Positions 6,916 to 13,599 of a DNA stretch of 30,200 nucleotides are shown here, piece by piece. The stretch comes from JAJYVH01 sp964548595 (GTDB lineage: Archaea > Micrarchaeota > Micrarchaeia > Micrarchaeales > CABMGC01), in NCBI GenBank assembly GCA_964548595.1, contig CAZJQO010000006.1, positions 1 through 30,200 of the forward strand, read 5' to 3'. The translations under genes and the position numbers were made by a program. The notes under the pieces were generated by a model. That model did not search any database, was not told where the DNA came from, and saw only the letters and a program-made list of their open reading frames with translations. Every line of letters starts with the position of its first letter. Position 1 is the first letter of the stretch.

Positions 6916-7678
6916 TTATCTCCCTGGCGAGCGCGAGCATGCGTGCCGGCTCCAGCGTGAAAACCCTGGCCCCGTTGTCGTGAACCTGTTCAGCAAGCAA
7001 GGCTGCTCCGCAGCCTATGCTTTCAAAATATTTTTCAGAGCCCAGTATCGCGTTCCTTACCGTCTTCTTCTTGTGCTGCATTATCGCGTTTATCACCTCC
7101 TTCTCCTCGCCGCTGACGTACGCCTCTTTCGGCTTAGCGTATATGACCTCGGAATCGACTTTCGGTATCGGCCTGAAGCTGCCCCTGCTGACGCGCATGA
7201 GTCGCGTGTACGAGAAGCAGAGCTGGAACATGACGCTGAGCCTCGAGTAGTTGCGTGTTCCTGCTCTGGCTGTCATGTGCTCCACAAACTCCTTCTGCAG
7301 GCAGAGCACCGCCTCGAGTTTGTGCTCGAGCAGGAAGTCAATGACCCTGCTGGAGAGGCTGTAGGGTATGTTGGCTATGACTATGTCGGTCTCGCTGAGC
7401 TCCGCCTCGTTTTCGCCTGTTTCGAAGAAGTCCTTGTTTATCAGCTTCAGGTTCTTCTCGTGCAGGCTGCTCCCAAGCTGCAGGAAGAGGCGCCTGTCAA
7501 GCTCCACTGCTACGACGCGCTCGGCCCTCTTGCACAGCTCCCTTGTGAGTATGCCGCGGCCCGGCCCTATTTCCAGCACGCGCCTGCCCCTCGCATGCTC
7601 CGCTTCCGCTTCCGCCACAGCGTAGTTTATCAGGAAGTTCTGCCCCAACCGTTGCGGCGCCTTTGCGTATCTGCCCAT
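6875..7678 (-). CDS. ksgA: 16S rRNA adenine N6-dimethyltransferase KsgA/Dim1
   Basis: This enzyme dimethylates two adjacent adenines in helix 45 of small-subunit rRNA and acts as a late ribosome-assembly checkpoint. The 267-residue protein starts with the family motif LGQNFL (11-16), then LEIGPGRGILT (35-45) as the SAM-binding motif I, an acidic E59 after VVAVEL, and the catalytic N-I-P-Y motif at 103-106 (NIPYSLSS). The C-terminal helical domain follows from about residue 185. An upstream GTG at 7711 would add 11 residues, but a TATA-like element (TTTTTTATCCC on the minus strand, near 7716-7726) puts transcription start after it, and GGAG just before ATG 7678 supports the shorter form. It is divergent from the pilin-like gene. 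Confidence 0.95.
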   Translation of the reverse strand: MGRYAKAPQRLGQNFLINYAVAEAEAEHARGRRVLEIGPGRGILTRELCKRAERVVAVELDRRLFLQLGSSLHEKNLKLINKDFFETGENEAELSETDIVIANIPYSLSSRVIDFLLEHKLEAVLCLQKEFVEHMTARAGTRNYSRLSVMFQLCFSYTRLMRVSRGSFRPIPKVDSEVIYAKPKEAYVSGEEKEVINAIMQHKKKTVRNAILGSEKYFESIGCGAALLAEQVHDNGARVFTLEPARMLALAREIIKACSKAPAPARV

Positions 7679-7713
7679 TTTCTCCAGCCCATGCTTGTTA
7701 TGGAATTGCACCT

Positions 7714-7728
7714 ATAGGGATAAAAAAG
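7714..7728. promoter_or_regulatory. shared AT-rich promoter region, ksgA / pilin-like gene
   Basis: TATAGGGATAAAAAAG lies between the divergent ksgA (ATG 7678) and the pilin-like gene (ATG 7756), about 30-40 nt from each start. It can be read as a TATA element in both directions. Only this one AT-rich stretch is available in the gap. Confidence 0.45.
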
Positions 7729-7755
7729 GTGCAAGAGCATAGTAGCAGGGGTCGC

Positions 7756-8814
7756 ATGCACTCGCAATCTGCAATAGAGTTCCTGACAACCTACGGCTTC
7801 CTTTTCCTAATAATAGCAATAGTCTTCAGCGTGCTCTTCTTCCTAGCCAAGGCGCCCTCATCGGCCATACAGGCATCGTGCACCGCCTATGCCGGACCGG
7901 TATGCAACATTGTGCAGCTCTATTCCAACGCTACATCGGGCTACTCCGTCCTGACAATCGCGATAGCCAATTCGCAGCCTGTGCCCATAAACATAACAGG
8001 CTTCTCTGTGACCATACACAGCGGTGCGCTTTCCGGAGCATGCACACCCTCGTTCCTGTGGCCCGGCCAGTGGGCAACGTGCTCCGCGGAGGGCAGCGGC
8101 GCATACTCGAGCACCAGCCCGACAGACGGTTTCTACCAGATCCCAGCTTTGTTCTGCAATTCCGGCATATCGGGCGTTTCGCAGTCGAACTGCACGTACG
8201 AGAAGGTCACGTACTCGGGCGCGTTCGTAGCCAGGTCGACCGGCGCTGACGAGATTGTGTTCAGCGTGGCGGCGCTCCAGGGTCCCGGCAGCCAGCAGGG
8301 TCTACCGTTCGGAGCGATAATCAACAATCCGCATCTGCCTGCAAACTACACGATGGTCCAGAACGGCGACTGGGTCAGCAACGTGACAGGCAAGAGCATG
8401 GCGTACTCTTTCGCCACATCAGGCGTCGCGGGCCAGCAGTTCCTTGGCCATACCTCTGTGGCATTCCCCAGCACACTTTCGGATCTTTCCAGCAGCAACG
8501 TGGCGTGCTCGTTTCCCTTCAACTCAATGCTCTCTGTTGCTTCCACGACGCTGTATGTGAGTGCTTCTGCGACTTCAAGCGTCACGCTCTCCACTGATGA
8601 CGAGATGCAGCTGTTCTATAAGGTGGCGCAGCCTGGCAACGTGTGGCAGAACGTGTCATTCGGGAGCAATCCCTGGAAGGGGCAGGGCGCCACGCAATAC
8701 GGACCCAGTAATGTATTGCTGAGCCCCGGGCTCTACAACATAGAGGTATGGTGGTCCAACGTCTGCGGCGGTGGAGAACAGACGCTTGCTGTGTCGAACC
8801 TGCCGGCTGGCTAG
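7756..8814 (+). CDS. large type IV pilin-like surface protein
   Basis: The 352-residue protein starts MHSQSAIEFLTTYGFLFLII. Q-S-A-I-E-F at 4-9 followed by a hydrophobic helix (about 11-31) is the archaeal class III signal peptide/pilin pattern, in which the glutamate after the processing site is conserved. The rest is an extracellular beta-rich domain full of Ser, Thr, Asn and Gly, with cysteines (for example at CTAYAGPVCN) and several N-x-S/T sequons. It is much longer than typical pilins, so it may be a tip or adhesin subunit. No other domain was recognised. The start follows GCAGGGG. The gene converges on pelota, sharing CTAG (8811-8814) for both stops. No pilus motor genes are in the window. 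Confidence 0.7.
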   Translation: MHSQSAIEFLTTYGFLFLIIAIVFSVLFFLAKAPSSAIQASCTAYAGPVCNIVQLYSNATSGYSVLTIAIANSQPVPINITGFSVTIHSGALSGACTPSFLWPGQWATCSAEGSGAYSSTSPTDGFYQIPALFCNSGISGVSQSNCTYEKVTYSGAFVARSTGADEIVFSVAALQGPGSQQGLPFGAIINNPHLPANYTMVQNGDWVSNVTGKSMAYSFATSGVAGQQFLGHTSVAFPSTLSDLSSSNVACSFPFNSMLSVASTTLYVSASATSSVTLSTDDEMQLFYKVAQPGNVWQNVSFGSNPWKGQGATQYGPSNVLLSPGLYNIEVWWSNVCGGGEQTLAVSNLPAG

Positions 8815-9863
8815 CCAGCTGAGCGCTTTGCAGCGAATGCTTTGCCTATCGCCGCTATGTTCTTGAAGTTCGCCAGCTGCACCCCGGCGTCGTCGTCGGA
8901 GTTGAAGACCGTTATGCCAACTTTCTGCAGGTATGCCGCGTCAAGTACTTCTTTTACCTCGTCATTGTTTATCACCGAGTCGTTGACCAGCACGCTGCCG
9001 GCCGCGTACTGCTCCAGTGCAGCGCTTACCTTGTCGACTCCGAAGAACGATGCCCCGAAGCCCAGGCCTGCAAGGAACGTATTAAGCAGATCGAACTCGC
9101 GCTTCACCTTCTCCTGCTCCAGCAGCCTCGATACAGCTTCGCTCTGTATCGCCTCCCTTATACCGGAGCGCTCGGCGTCGCTCGCCGGCACGTACACCGT
9201 TTTCTTCTTGAGCTCAAGCCCCCTCTCCTCTACATACTTCCTGAAGTCGTCCTTTGCGAAGCCAGGGCCGGCGAACACAACAGTGTCAGCGCGCATCTCG
9301 CCCGCTTTCTTAGCTATCTCGCTGAAATAATCGGCGAGCGCCTTCTCGTAGTCGCGCTGCTTCATGCGCTTGCTGAGCCTGCTGTACACCTCACCCACCA
9401 CGTCTATGCCGTAGCCCCTAACGTAGGCGAAGCTCGCCTTCTCGTCATCCATCGCTATAACAGCAAGCCTCTGCTTCTTCGAGTCGGCTACCGCCTGCTT
9501 TATCATGCTCAGCACATACATTTTCCACTCCCGCTTCCATACTGTGATCACGTCCCCCGAGCCTACGTTCAGCGTGTGGTAGCTGCCCAGCCGCACGAAC
9601 GCCTCAGGCCTGCCGCTCGCTATCTTGCCGTTCACCCTTAGCCTCTGCGCGTTCCTGTCTATCTCCGCCTTCTCGACCAGCAGCTCGATGACAACTTCCT
9701 TCTGCTCTCCCACGTCGCTGTCGCTGGACCTGAAGCGCCTGTAGGTGCTTGACGTGACTCTGTCTCCGCCGCCAATCACCCTGGCGAGCAGGTAGAGATC
9801 CTCGAACTGCTCGGGCACAAGCTTCAGCGTTCCGTTTACTTCGCTGTACCTTATGACTCTCAT
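8811..9863 (-). CDS. pelA: Pelota, mRNA surveillance and ribosome rescue factor
   Basis: Pelota (aPelota) binds the empty A site of stalled ribosomes and, with aEF1A/ABCE1, splits them. The 350-residue protein matches in length and order: an N-terminal Sm-like domain (residues 1-130; RVIGGGDRVTSSTYRR and LRVNGKIASGRPEAFVRLGSYH), a central domain with FAGPGFAKDDFRKYVEE near 205, and a C-terminal eRF1-like domain (from about 265) ending in TVFNSDDDAGVQLANFKNIAA. It lacks the GGQ loop of eRF1, as expected. The start ATG 9863 is supported by MRVIRYSEVNGTLKLVPE, the usual beginning. The other ribosome-rescue candidate in the window is the truncated NFACT protein at 25446-26381. Confidence 0.96.
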   Translation of the reverse strand: MRVIRYSEVNGTLKLVPEQFEDLYLLARVIGGGDRVTSSTYRRFRSSDSDVGEQKEVVIELLVEKAEIDRNAQRLRVNGKIASGRPEAFVRLGSYHTLNVGSGDVITVWKREWKMYVLSMIKQAVADSKKQRLAVIAMDDEKASFAYVRGYGIDVVGEVYSRLSKRMKQRDYEKALADYFSEIAKKAGEMRADTVVFAGPGFAKDDFRKYVEERGLELKKKTVYVPASDAERSGIREAIQSEAVSRLLEQEKVKREFDLLNTFLAGLGFGASFFGVDKVSAALEQYAAGSVLVNDSVINNDEVKEVLDAAYLQKVGITVFNSDDDAGVQLANFKNIAAIGKAFAAKRSAG

Positions 9864-9895
9864 TGGGCTCGCTCAAGCGAGTTGGCACATTAGCC

Positions 9896-9903
9896 TATAA
9901 AAG
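9896..9903 (+). promoter_or_regulatory. TATA box for the DedA gene
   Basis: TATAAAAG lies 28-35 nt before ATG 9931, which implies a short leader or a leaderless transcript. Just upstream, CTCGCT and AGCGAG at 9868-9881 form a small inverted repeat between the divergent pelota and DedA genes. Confidence 0.55.
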
Positions 9904-9930
9904 GGTGCTAGCAGAAACTGTAGCGGTACC

Positions 9931-10575
9931 ATGGTTGTTTCGGGCGCGCTCGCAACGCTTCTGAGCCTTAGCGTAGCGACGGCGCTCGCGCTGCTGAAGC
10001 AGTACGGCTATGCCGGCATACTTGTCATCATGCTTCTCGAGGCCGCATCGCTGCCGATACCCAGCGAGGTGGTGATGCCTGCGATAGGCATACTCGCGGC
10101 TGGAGGCATACTCAACCCGTTCATTGCTTTTGTGGTTGCCCTGGCTGGCGCAGCGGCGGGCATGGCGGTAGACTACTACGTAGCCTACTATCTCGGCAAG
10201 GAAGTTGTTTACAAGCACCTGCACCTCTTCCACGTGAAGCGCGAGAGCATCGAAGCGTTCGACGCATGGTTCGCGCGCAACGGCGAGTTCTCCGTCTTCG
10301 TGACAAGGATGATACCTGTGATAAGGGGCCTCATCAACTTCCCGGCCGGCTTCGCGCGGATGCAGATCAGGAAGTTCTACGCCTATTCGCTTGCCGGCAC
10401 AGCAATCTGGTTCGCGATCCTGATGGCGTTCGGCTACTACGCGCTCTCGATAGTCAACGCCTACCTGCTCCTTGCAGTTTTCATCGCCTTCGCGCTTGTA
10501 GTGTACCTTATCTACTGGTTCGCTATGCGCAGGATAGGCGGGCGGGTGGGCTCGGCAGGCTTGAAGAAGCTGTAG
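9931..10575 (+). CDS. DedA family membrane protein
   Basis: The 214-residue integral membrane protein has the DedA pattern: LEAASLPIPSEVVMPAIG near 35-52 (E-x-x-x-P-x-P-S-E, a re-entrant loop), then a hydrophobic segment, KRES after a conserved amphipathic turn, TRMIPVIRGLINFPAGFARM near 125-145 (R-x-x-P-x-x-R-x-x-x-x-x-x-A-G) and two C-terminal helices. DedA proteins act as lipid scramblases/flippases, including undecaprenyl- or polyprenyl-phosphate carriers, and affect membrane homeostasis. In an archaeon, a lipid-linked sugar carrier or ether-lipid scrambling is a reasonable guess but not shown. TATA box at 9896; it is divergent from pelota. Confidence 0.92.
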   Translation: MVVSGALATLLSLSVATALALLKQYGYAGILVIMLLEAASLPIPSEVVMPAIGILAAGGILNPFIAFVVALAGAAAGMAVDYYVAYYLGKEVVYKHLHLFHVKRESIEAFDAWFARNGEFSVFVTRMIPVIRGLINFPAGFARMQIRKFYAYSLAGTAIWFAILMAFGYYALSIVNAYLLLAVFIAFALVVYLIYWFAMRRIGGRVGSAGLKKL

Positions 10576-10736
10576 CCTGCCGTCGTTCTTTGTTATGCGC
10601 ATGCCCCCGTACCCGGCTATCGCCTCCCTCACGAAAGCGTCTGTGCCTGTGCGCCCGTAGATCTCGGCCATGTTGTCAGCGAGCCCGAATCTCGCCATGA
10701 CCTCCTTCCTGAGTAGCTTGCCGCCCAAGCACCCGT
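10576..10736 (-). pseudogene. unidentified protein fragment fused to LamG fragment copy 1
   Basis: On the minus strand the frame leaving the LamG fragment continues as KLLRKEVMARFGLADN, MAEIYGRTGTDAFVREA and IAGYGGMRITKNDG, then runs into the antisense of the DedA gene without its own stop. The composition looks like real protein up to about 10576 and not beyond. An internal ATG with GGAGGTC directly before it (MARFGLADN) could be an older start. The source gene was not recognised. Most likely it is a truncated remnant. Confidence 0.35.
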
Positions 10737-10804
10737 GGGCGCCGTTGTTATTATTGCCAGAATAATCGTTCCGCGTTGCCGCTGAGAGGCCACCAACCGA
10801 CCAA
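10737..10804 (-). pseudogene. LamG-pilin fragment, copy 1
   Basis: On the minus strand it reads LVGWWPLSGNA, then after a one-base slip NDYSGNNNNG: the start of a LamG/concanavalin A-like domain as found fused to pilin-like N termini in DPANN genomes. It matches copies at 12152-12275 and 22817-22936 at the DNA level. No pilin N terminus precedes it; homology stops at LVGWW, and the ATPase promoter region begins. It lies about 70 nt upstream of, and antisense to, the ATPase gene at 10876. Confidence 0.65.
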
Positions 10805-10836
10805 CGTAATTTATACCTGTATTCATGATATATAAC

Positions 10837-10864
10837 ATTTAAATAATATCACATAGTATACTAT
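10837..10864 (+). promoter_or_regulatory. ATPase 1 promoter with palindrome
   Basis: CATTTAAATAAT at 10837-10848 is a TATA-like element about 30 nt before ATG 10876. It is followed by the perfect 12-bp palindrome ATAGTATACTAT (10853-10864), which would overlie the transcription start and could be an operator. Confidence 0.5.
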
Positions 10865-10875
10865 ATGGGATTAAG

Positions 10876-12150
10876 ATGGACAAGGAATCCCTCAGGCTTG
10901 TCATAGTCGACCAAAGCAGAAATTTGGCAGAGAGGCTGGGTCACAAAGATATCATAGGAAGAGAAGGCAATCCGCACGCATACATCAAGCATCCTACTGC
11001 ACTGGTGATTTTGGGGGTGAGAAGGGCTGGGAAATCAACTCTGGCAGCACAGCTGTTCTATGGCAGGAAATTCGGATACATAAATTTCGACGACGAGCGT
11101 CTCCTGGAAGCAAAAACTGAAGACCTCAATACGATACTGCAGCTGTTTTATGAACTGTACGGTGTAGGGCTCGAAAACATAGTCTTAGATGAGCCTCAGC
11201 AGGTGCGCGGCTGGGAGCTTTTCGTCAGCAGGCTGAGGGACACCAAGAAGGTCGTGGTGACCGGGTCTAGCTCAAGACTGCTAAGCAGCGAACTCTCGAC
11301 CTACCTTACAGGCAGACACATTGACGTGCTCCTGTTCCCGTTCAGCTTTCATGAGTATCTCGCCTATCGTAAATACGCTGTGCCCGCTGCCCTTTCTACG
11401 AGCGAAAGAGCAGAGATCTTCAAAATGTTTGAGGAGTACGTGTTAAACGGCGGCTTTCCCGAGAGGTTCACTCTGGGTGCAGGCATAGTGAGGAACATCT
11501 ATGAGGACATAGTTACCAAAGATGTGCTCCTGCGCCACAAGATAAAACACATCACCGACCTTAGACAGATTGCGAGGTTCCTGGTGGCAAATAGCGCAAG
11601 CGAGTTCACATACGCATCGCTCAGGGGAATAAGCAGAGTAAAGAGCGTAATCACAATCTCGAACTGGGTGAGGTACCTGGAAGAAGCATATCTCATATTC
11701 GTCATCGAACGGTTCTCATACAAACTTAAGGAAAGGGTGCTGGCGCCGAAGAAGGCATATTGCGTCGACAACGGCATACTTAATTCAATGACTCTGGAGG
11801 CAAGTGAGAACAGAGGCAGGCTCATGGAAAACATTGTAGCCCTGCAGCTGCTCAGACGACGGGGTGCCGGCAGTGAGTGTGATGTGTTCTACTGGAAGGA
11901 CCATCAGGGCAGGGAGGTGGATTTTGTCACAATGAAGAAAGGAAGCATTCAGCAGCTCGTACAGGTGACGTTCGCATCCAGCAGGGAAGCAGTGGAAGAA
12001 AGGGAGACCGATTCGCTGGCGCGCGCATCCGAGGAACTGAAGTGCAAGAATCTCCTCGTCCTTACGTGGGACTACGAGGGCAGGGAAAAGCGAAGCGGCA
12101 AAACAATAAAATTCACGCCTCTCTGGAAGTGGCTTCTCTCAAAAGAATAG
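10876..12150 (+). CDS. AAA ATPase with DUF4143 domain, copy 1
   Basis: This 424-residue protein is of the archaeal AAA_14/DUF4143 type. Walker A is GVRRAGKST at 47-55, Walker B is NIVLDEPQQV with D105-E106, and a sensor region VVTGSSSRLLSSELSTYL (about 127-144) is followed by GRHIDVLLFPFSFHEYLAY, the family signature. The C-terminal DUF4143 part has YWKDHQGREVDFV (about 340-351) and LVQVTFAS, a PD-(D/E)XK-like core (E-V-D-F, Q-V). Such proteins are expanded in archaea; the function is unsettled, with toxin-antitoxin, defence or mobile roles proposed. It is paralogous to the gene at 23007. It is flanked on both sides by antisense LamG-pilin fragments, and its stop is one base from the fragment's stop. 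Its base composition is more AT-rich than that of the flanking core genes. Confidence 0.9.
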   Translation: MDKESLRLVIVDQSRNLAERLGHKDIIGREGNPHAYIKHPTALVILGVRRAGKSTLAAQLFYGRKFGYINFDDERLLEAKTEDLNTILQLFYELYGVGLENIVLDEPQQVRGWELFVSRLRDTKKVVVTGSSSRLLSSELSTYLTGRHIDVLLFPFSFHEYLAYRKYAVPAALSTSERAEIFKMFEEYVLNGGFPERFTLGAGIVRNIYEDIVTKDVLLRHKIKHITDLRQIARFLVANSASEFTYASLRGISRVKSVITISNWVRYLEEAYLIFVIERFSYKLKERVLAPKKAYCVDNGILNSMTLEASENRGRLMENIVALQLLRRRGAGSECDVFYWKDHQGREVDFVTMKKGSIQQLVQVTFASSREAVEERETDSLARASEELKCKNLLVLTWDYEGREKRSGKTIKFTPLWKWLLSKE

Positions 12151-12151
12151 G

Positions 12152-12416
12152 TCACGGTGTCGTGTATCCGGATGTCCACTGGCTCGTGTACGTCACGCCG
12201 CTTGTTGCTTGGCCGTTGTTCTCGTTGCCGGAGTAGTCGTTCGCGTTGCCATTGAGCGGCCACCAGCCGACCAAGCGCCTTGGGCGCCAGCGTGGCCGAG
12301 TTGAAAATGCCCAAGCTGAAGAGTGCGCCGAGCACGACAGCTATGATGAGTATGGCCCATCCGTAGGTCATGAGATACTCCATCGCGCTCTGCGCTTTCC
12401 TCACACGCAAATACAT
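12152..12416 (-). pseudogene. LamG-pilin gene with frameshift (copy 2)
   Basis: ATG 12416 begins MYLRVRKAQSAMEYLMTYGW, a class III signal/pilin N terminus (Q-S-A-M-E-Y, then the hydrophobic helix AILIIAVVLGALFSLGIF). After SATLAPKA the frame is lost by one base; removing one G in CTTGGTC (about 12273-12279) restores LVGWWPLNGNANDYSGNENN, then QATSGVTYTSQWTSGYTTP and TGA at 12152-12154. The LamG portion is only about 40 residues, far short of a full domain, so the gene is broken or cut. The stop abuts the ATPase stop. With the frame repaired it would be an 88-residue short pilin; a sequencing error cannot be excluded. Confidence 0.65.
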
Positions 12417-12505
12417 CTCCGCTTCTACTTGCTATCACAAAGGTTAAAATCCTGCTCCGTGTCAATATATTAATAATCAGATTAACAGAATCTATAGGGG
12501 CTTTT

Positions 12506-13417
12506 TTGGCAGAGACCGCAGAGGAGAAAAGGAGCAGGATACTCTCGCTAGCTCGCGAGGCCGTGAGCAATGCATACTCTACCGGCGAGCACTCGATAGC
12601 CCAGGCGGTGAACGCGTACAACGAGCTCGAGAAGAGCCGCAACCTGCTGCACGAGCGCATCGAGGAGTGGTACGGCATTTACTTCCCAGAGCTCACGCTT
12701 GGCCAGGAGAAACTTACGAGGTTCGTGCTCGAGGCAGGCGCAGACAAGAAATCCGCGAACGAGAAAATGCTTAGGGAGATCCTCGGTGACAGCGCAGACA
12801 ACGTGATAGCAAAGATAAAGAGCAGCATAGGCGGTGAGCCTGGCGCTGGCGAGTACATGGCGCTTAAAGCGCTCGCAAGCGCCGAGGTGGAGCTCTCCGC
12901 CCGCGGGCGCGAGATAGACGCCTACCTGAAGGAGAACGTGCCCAAGCTCATGCCCAACATCTCGTATCTTGTAGACTACAAGCTCGCGGCAGAGCTGCTG
13001 AGCAGGGCAGGCTCGCTCAACAAGCTCGCTGTCATGCCGTCAGGCACGCTGCAGCTGCTGGGAGCCGAGAAGGCGCTCTTCAGGCACCTGCGCACAGGCG
13101 CGAGGCCGCCAAAGTACGGCGCCATATTCAAGCTGAAAGAGGTAACGAGCGCGGAGAGGTGGAACAAGGGAAGGGTAGCTAGACTCTTCGCTGCCAAGCT
13201 CAGCATAGCCGCGCGCGCAGACGCAATATCGAAGAGGTTCATAGGCAAGGAGCTCAGGCAGGAGCTGGACAGGCAGCTGAGGAGGATAAGCAGCAAGAGG
13301 CAGGCTCCGGAGAGGCGCGAGCAGCGCACGCAGCCCATGGGCGGCTACCGCGGCCGCGTGCAGGGGCAGGGGGAGAGGCAGGGGCGGTGGAGAAGAGAGA
13401 GGCGCCAGCCCCACTAG
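12506..13417 (+). CDS. nop5: Nop5 (Nop56/58-like) C/D box sRNP protein, N-terminal domain absent
   Basis: Nop5 bridges L7Ae-bound C/D sRNA and fibrillarin in the 2'-O-methylation complex. The 303-residue protein contains the coiled-coil region (about 10-140; ends in the Nop landmark LHERIEEWYGIYFPEL near 48-63) and the Nop domain with VDYKLAAELLSRAGSL, LAVMPSGTLQLLGAEKAL and FRHLRTGARPPKYG (about 150-206), which bind the sRNA-L7Ae surface. The tail is Arg/Gln-rich. Usual archaeal Nop5 is about 370-420 residues; the roughly 110-residue N-terminal fibrillarin-binding domain is missing, and nothing upstream encodes it. The start is TTG 12506 (no better codon upstream before the pilin gene). Fibrillarin is not adjacent. 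Confidence 0.92.
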   Translation: MAETAEEKRSRILSLAREAVSNAYSTGEHSIAQAVNAYNELEKSRNLLHERIEEWYGIYFPELTLGQEKLTRFVLEAGADKKSANEKMLREILGDSADNVIAKIKSSIGGEPGAGEYMALKALASAEVELSARGREIDAYLKENVPKLMPNISYLVDYKLAAELLSRAGSLNKLAVMPSGTLQLLGAEKALFRHLRTGARPPKYGAIFKLKEVTSAERWNKGRVARLFAAKLSIAARADAISKRFIGKELRQELDRQLRRISSKRQAPERREQRTQPMGGYRGRVQGQGERQGRWRRERRQPH

Positions 13418-13442
13418 CAAATCGCAGGAAACGATTAGCTAG
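13414..13442 (+). terminator. stem-loop over the nop5 stop codon
   Basis: CTAGCAAATCG (13414-13424) and CGATTAGCTAG (13432-13442) pair with a single A-A mismatch around a seven-base loop CAGGAAA. The TAG stop of nop5 lies in the left arm. It could terminate transcription or stabilise the 3' end. Confidence 0.4.
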
Positions 13443-13547
13443 AAAGCGATAAAAAGGCTCAAAACCAATTGTGTGTTTGGTGCTGCTCCAGGCACCTGTC
13501 GTGCAGCTGTCGAAGTGTTGTATGGCGCTGGAGCGGGATTACCGAAA

Positions 13548-13556
13548 TGTTTAAAA
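13548..13556 (+). promoter_or_regulatory. TATA box for the Tes-like gene
   Basis: GTTTAAAAG lies about 45 nt before ATG 13600, with AGGTG at 13583-13587 as a ribosome site. The 13443-13547 stretch before it shows no gene. Confidence 0.45.
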
Positions 13557-13599
13557 GAGATGGCGTTTCAAAACAGGGTTATAGGTGCTATGTGTGGAC

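Noticed and set aside
9895..10728. A 277-codon minus-strand frame across DedA
   Set aside because: DedA motifs on the plus strand are clear. Only the first 50 or so codons outside DedA look protein-like and are reported as a fragment.
10876..12150. Transposase or insertion-sequence identity for the gene between the LamG fragments
   Set aside because: The sequence has Walker A and B motifs and the DUF4143 signature; no terminal inverted repeats or target duplications were found at its edges by eye.
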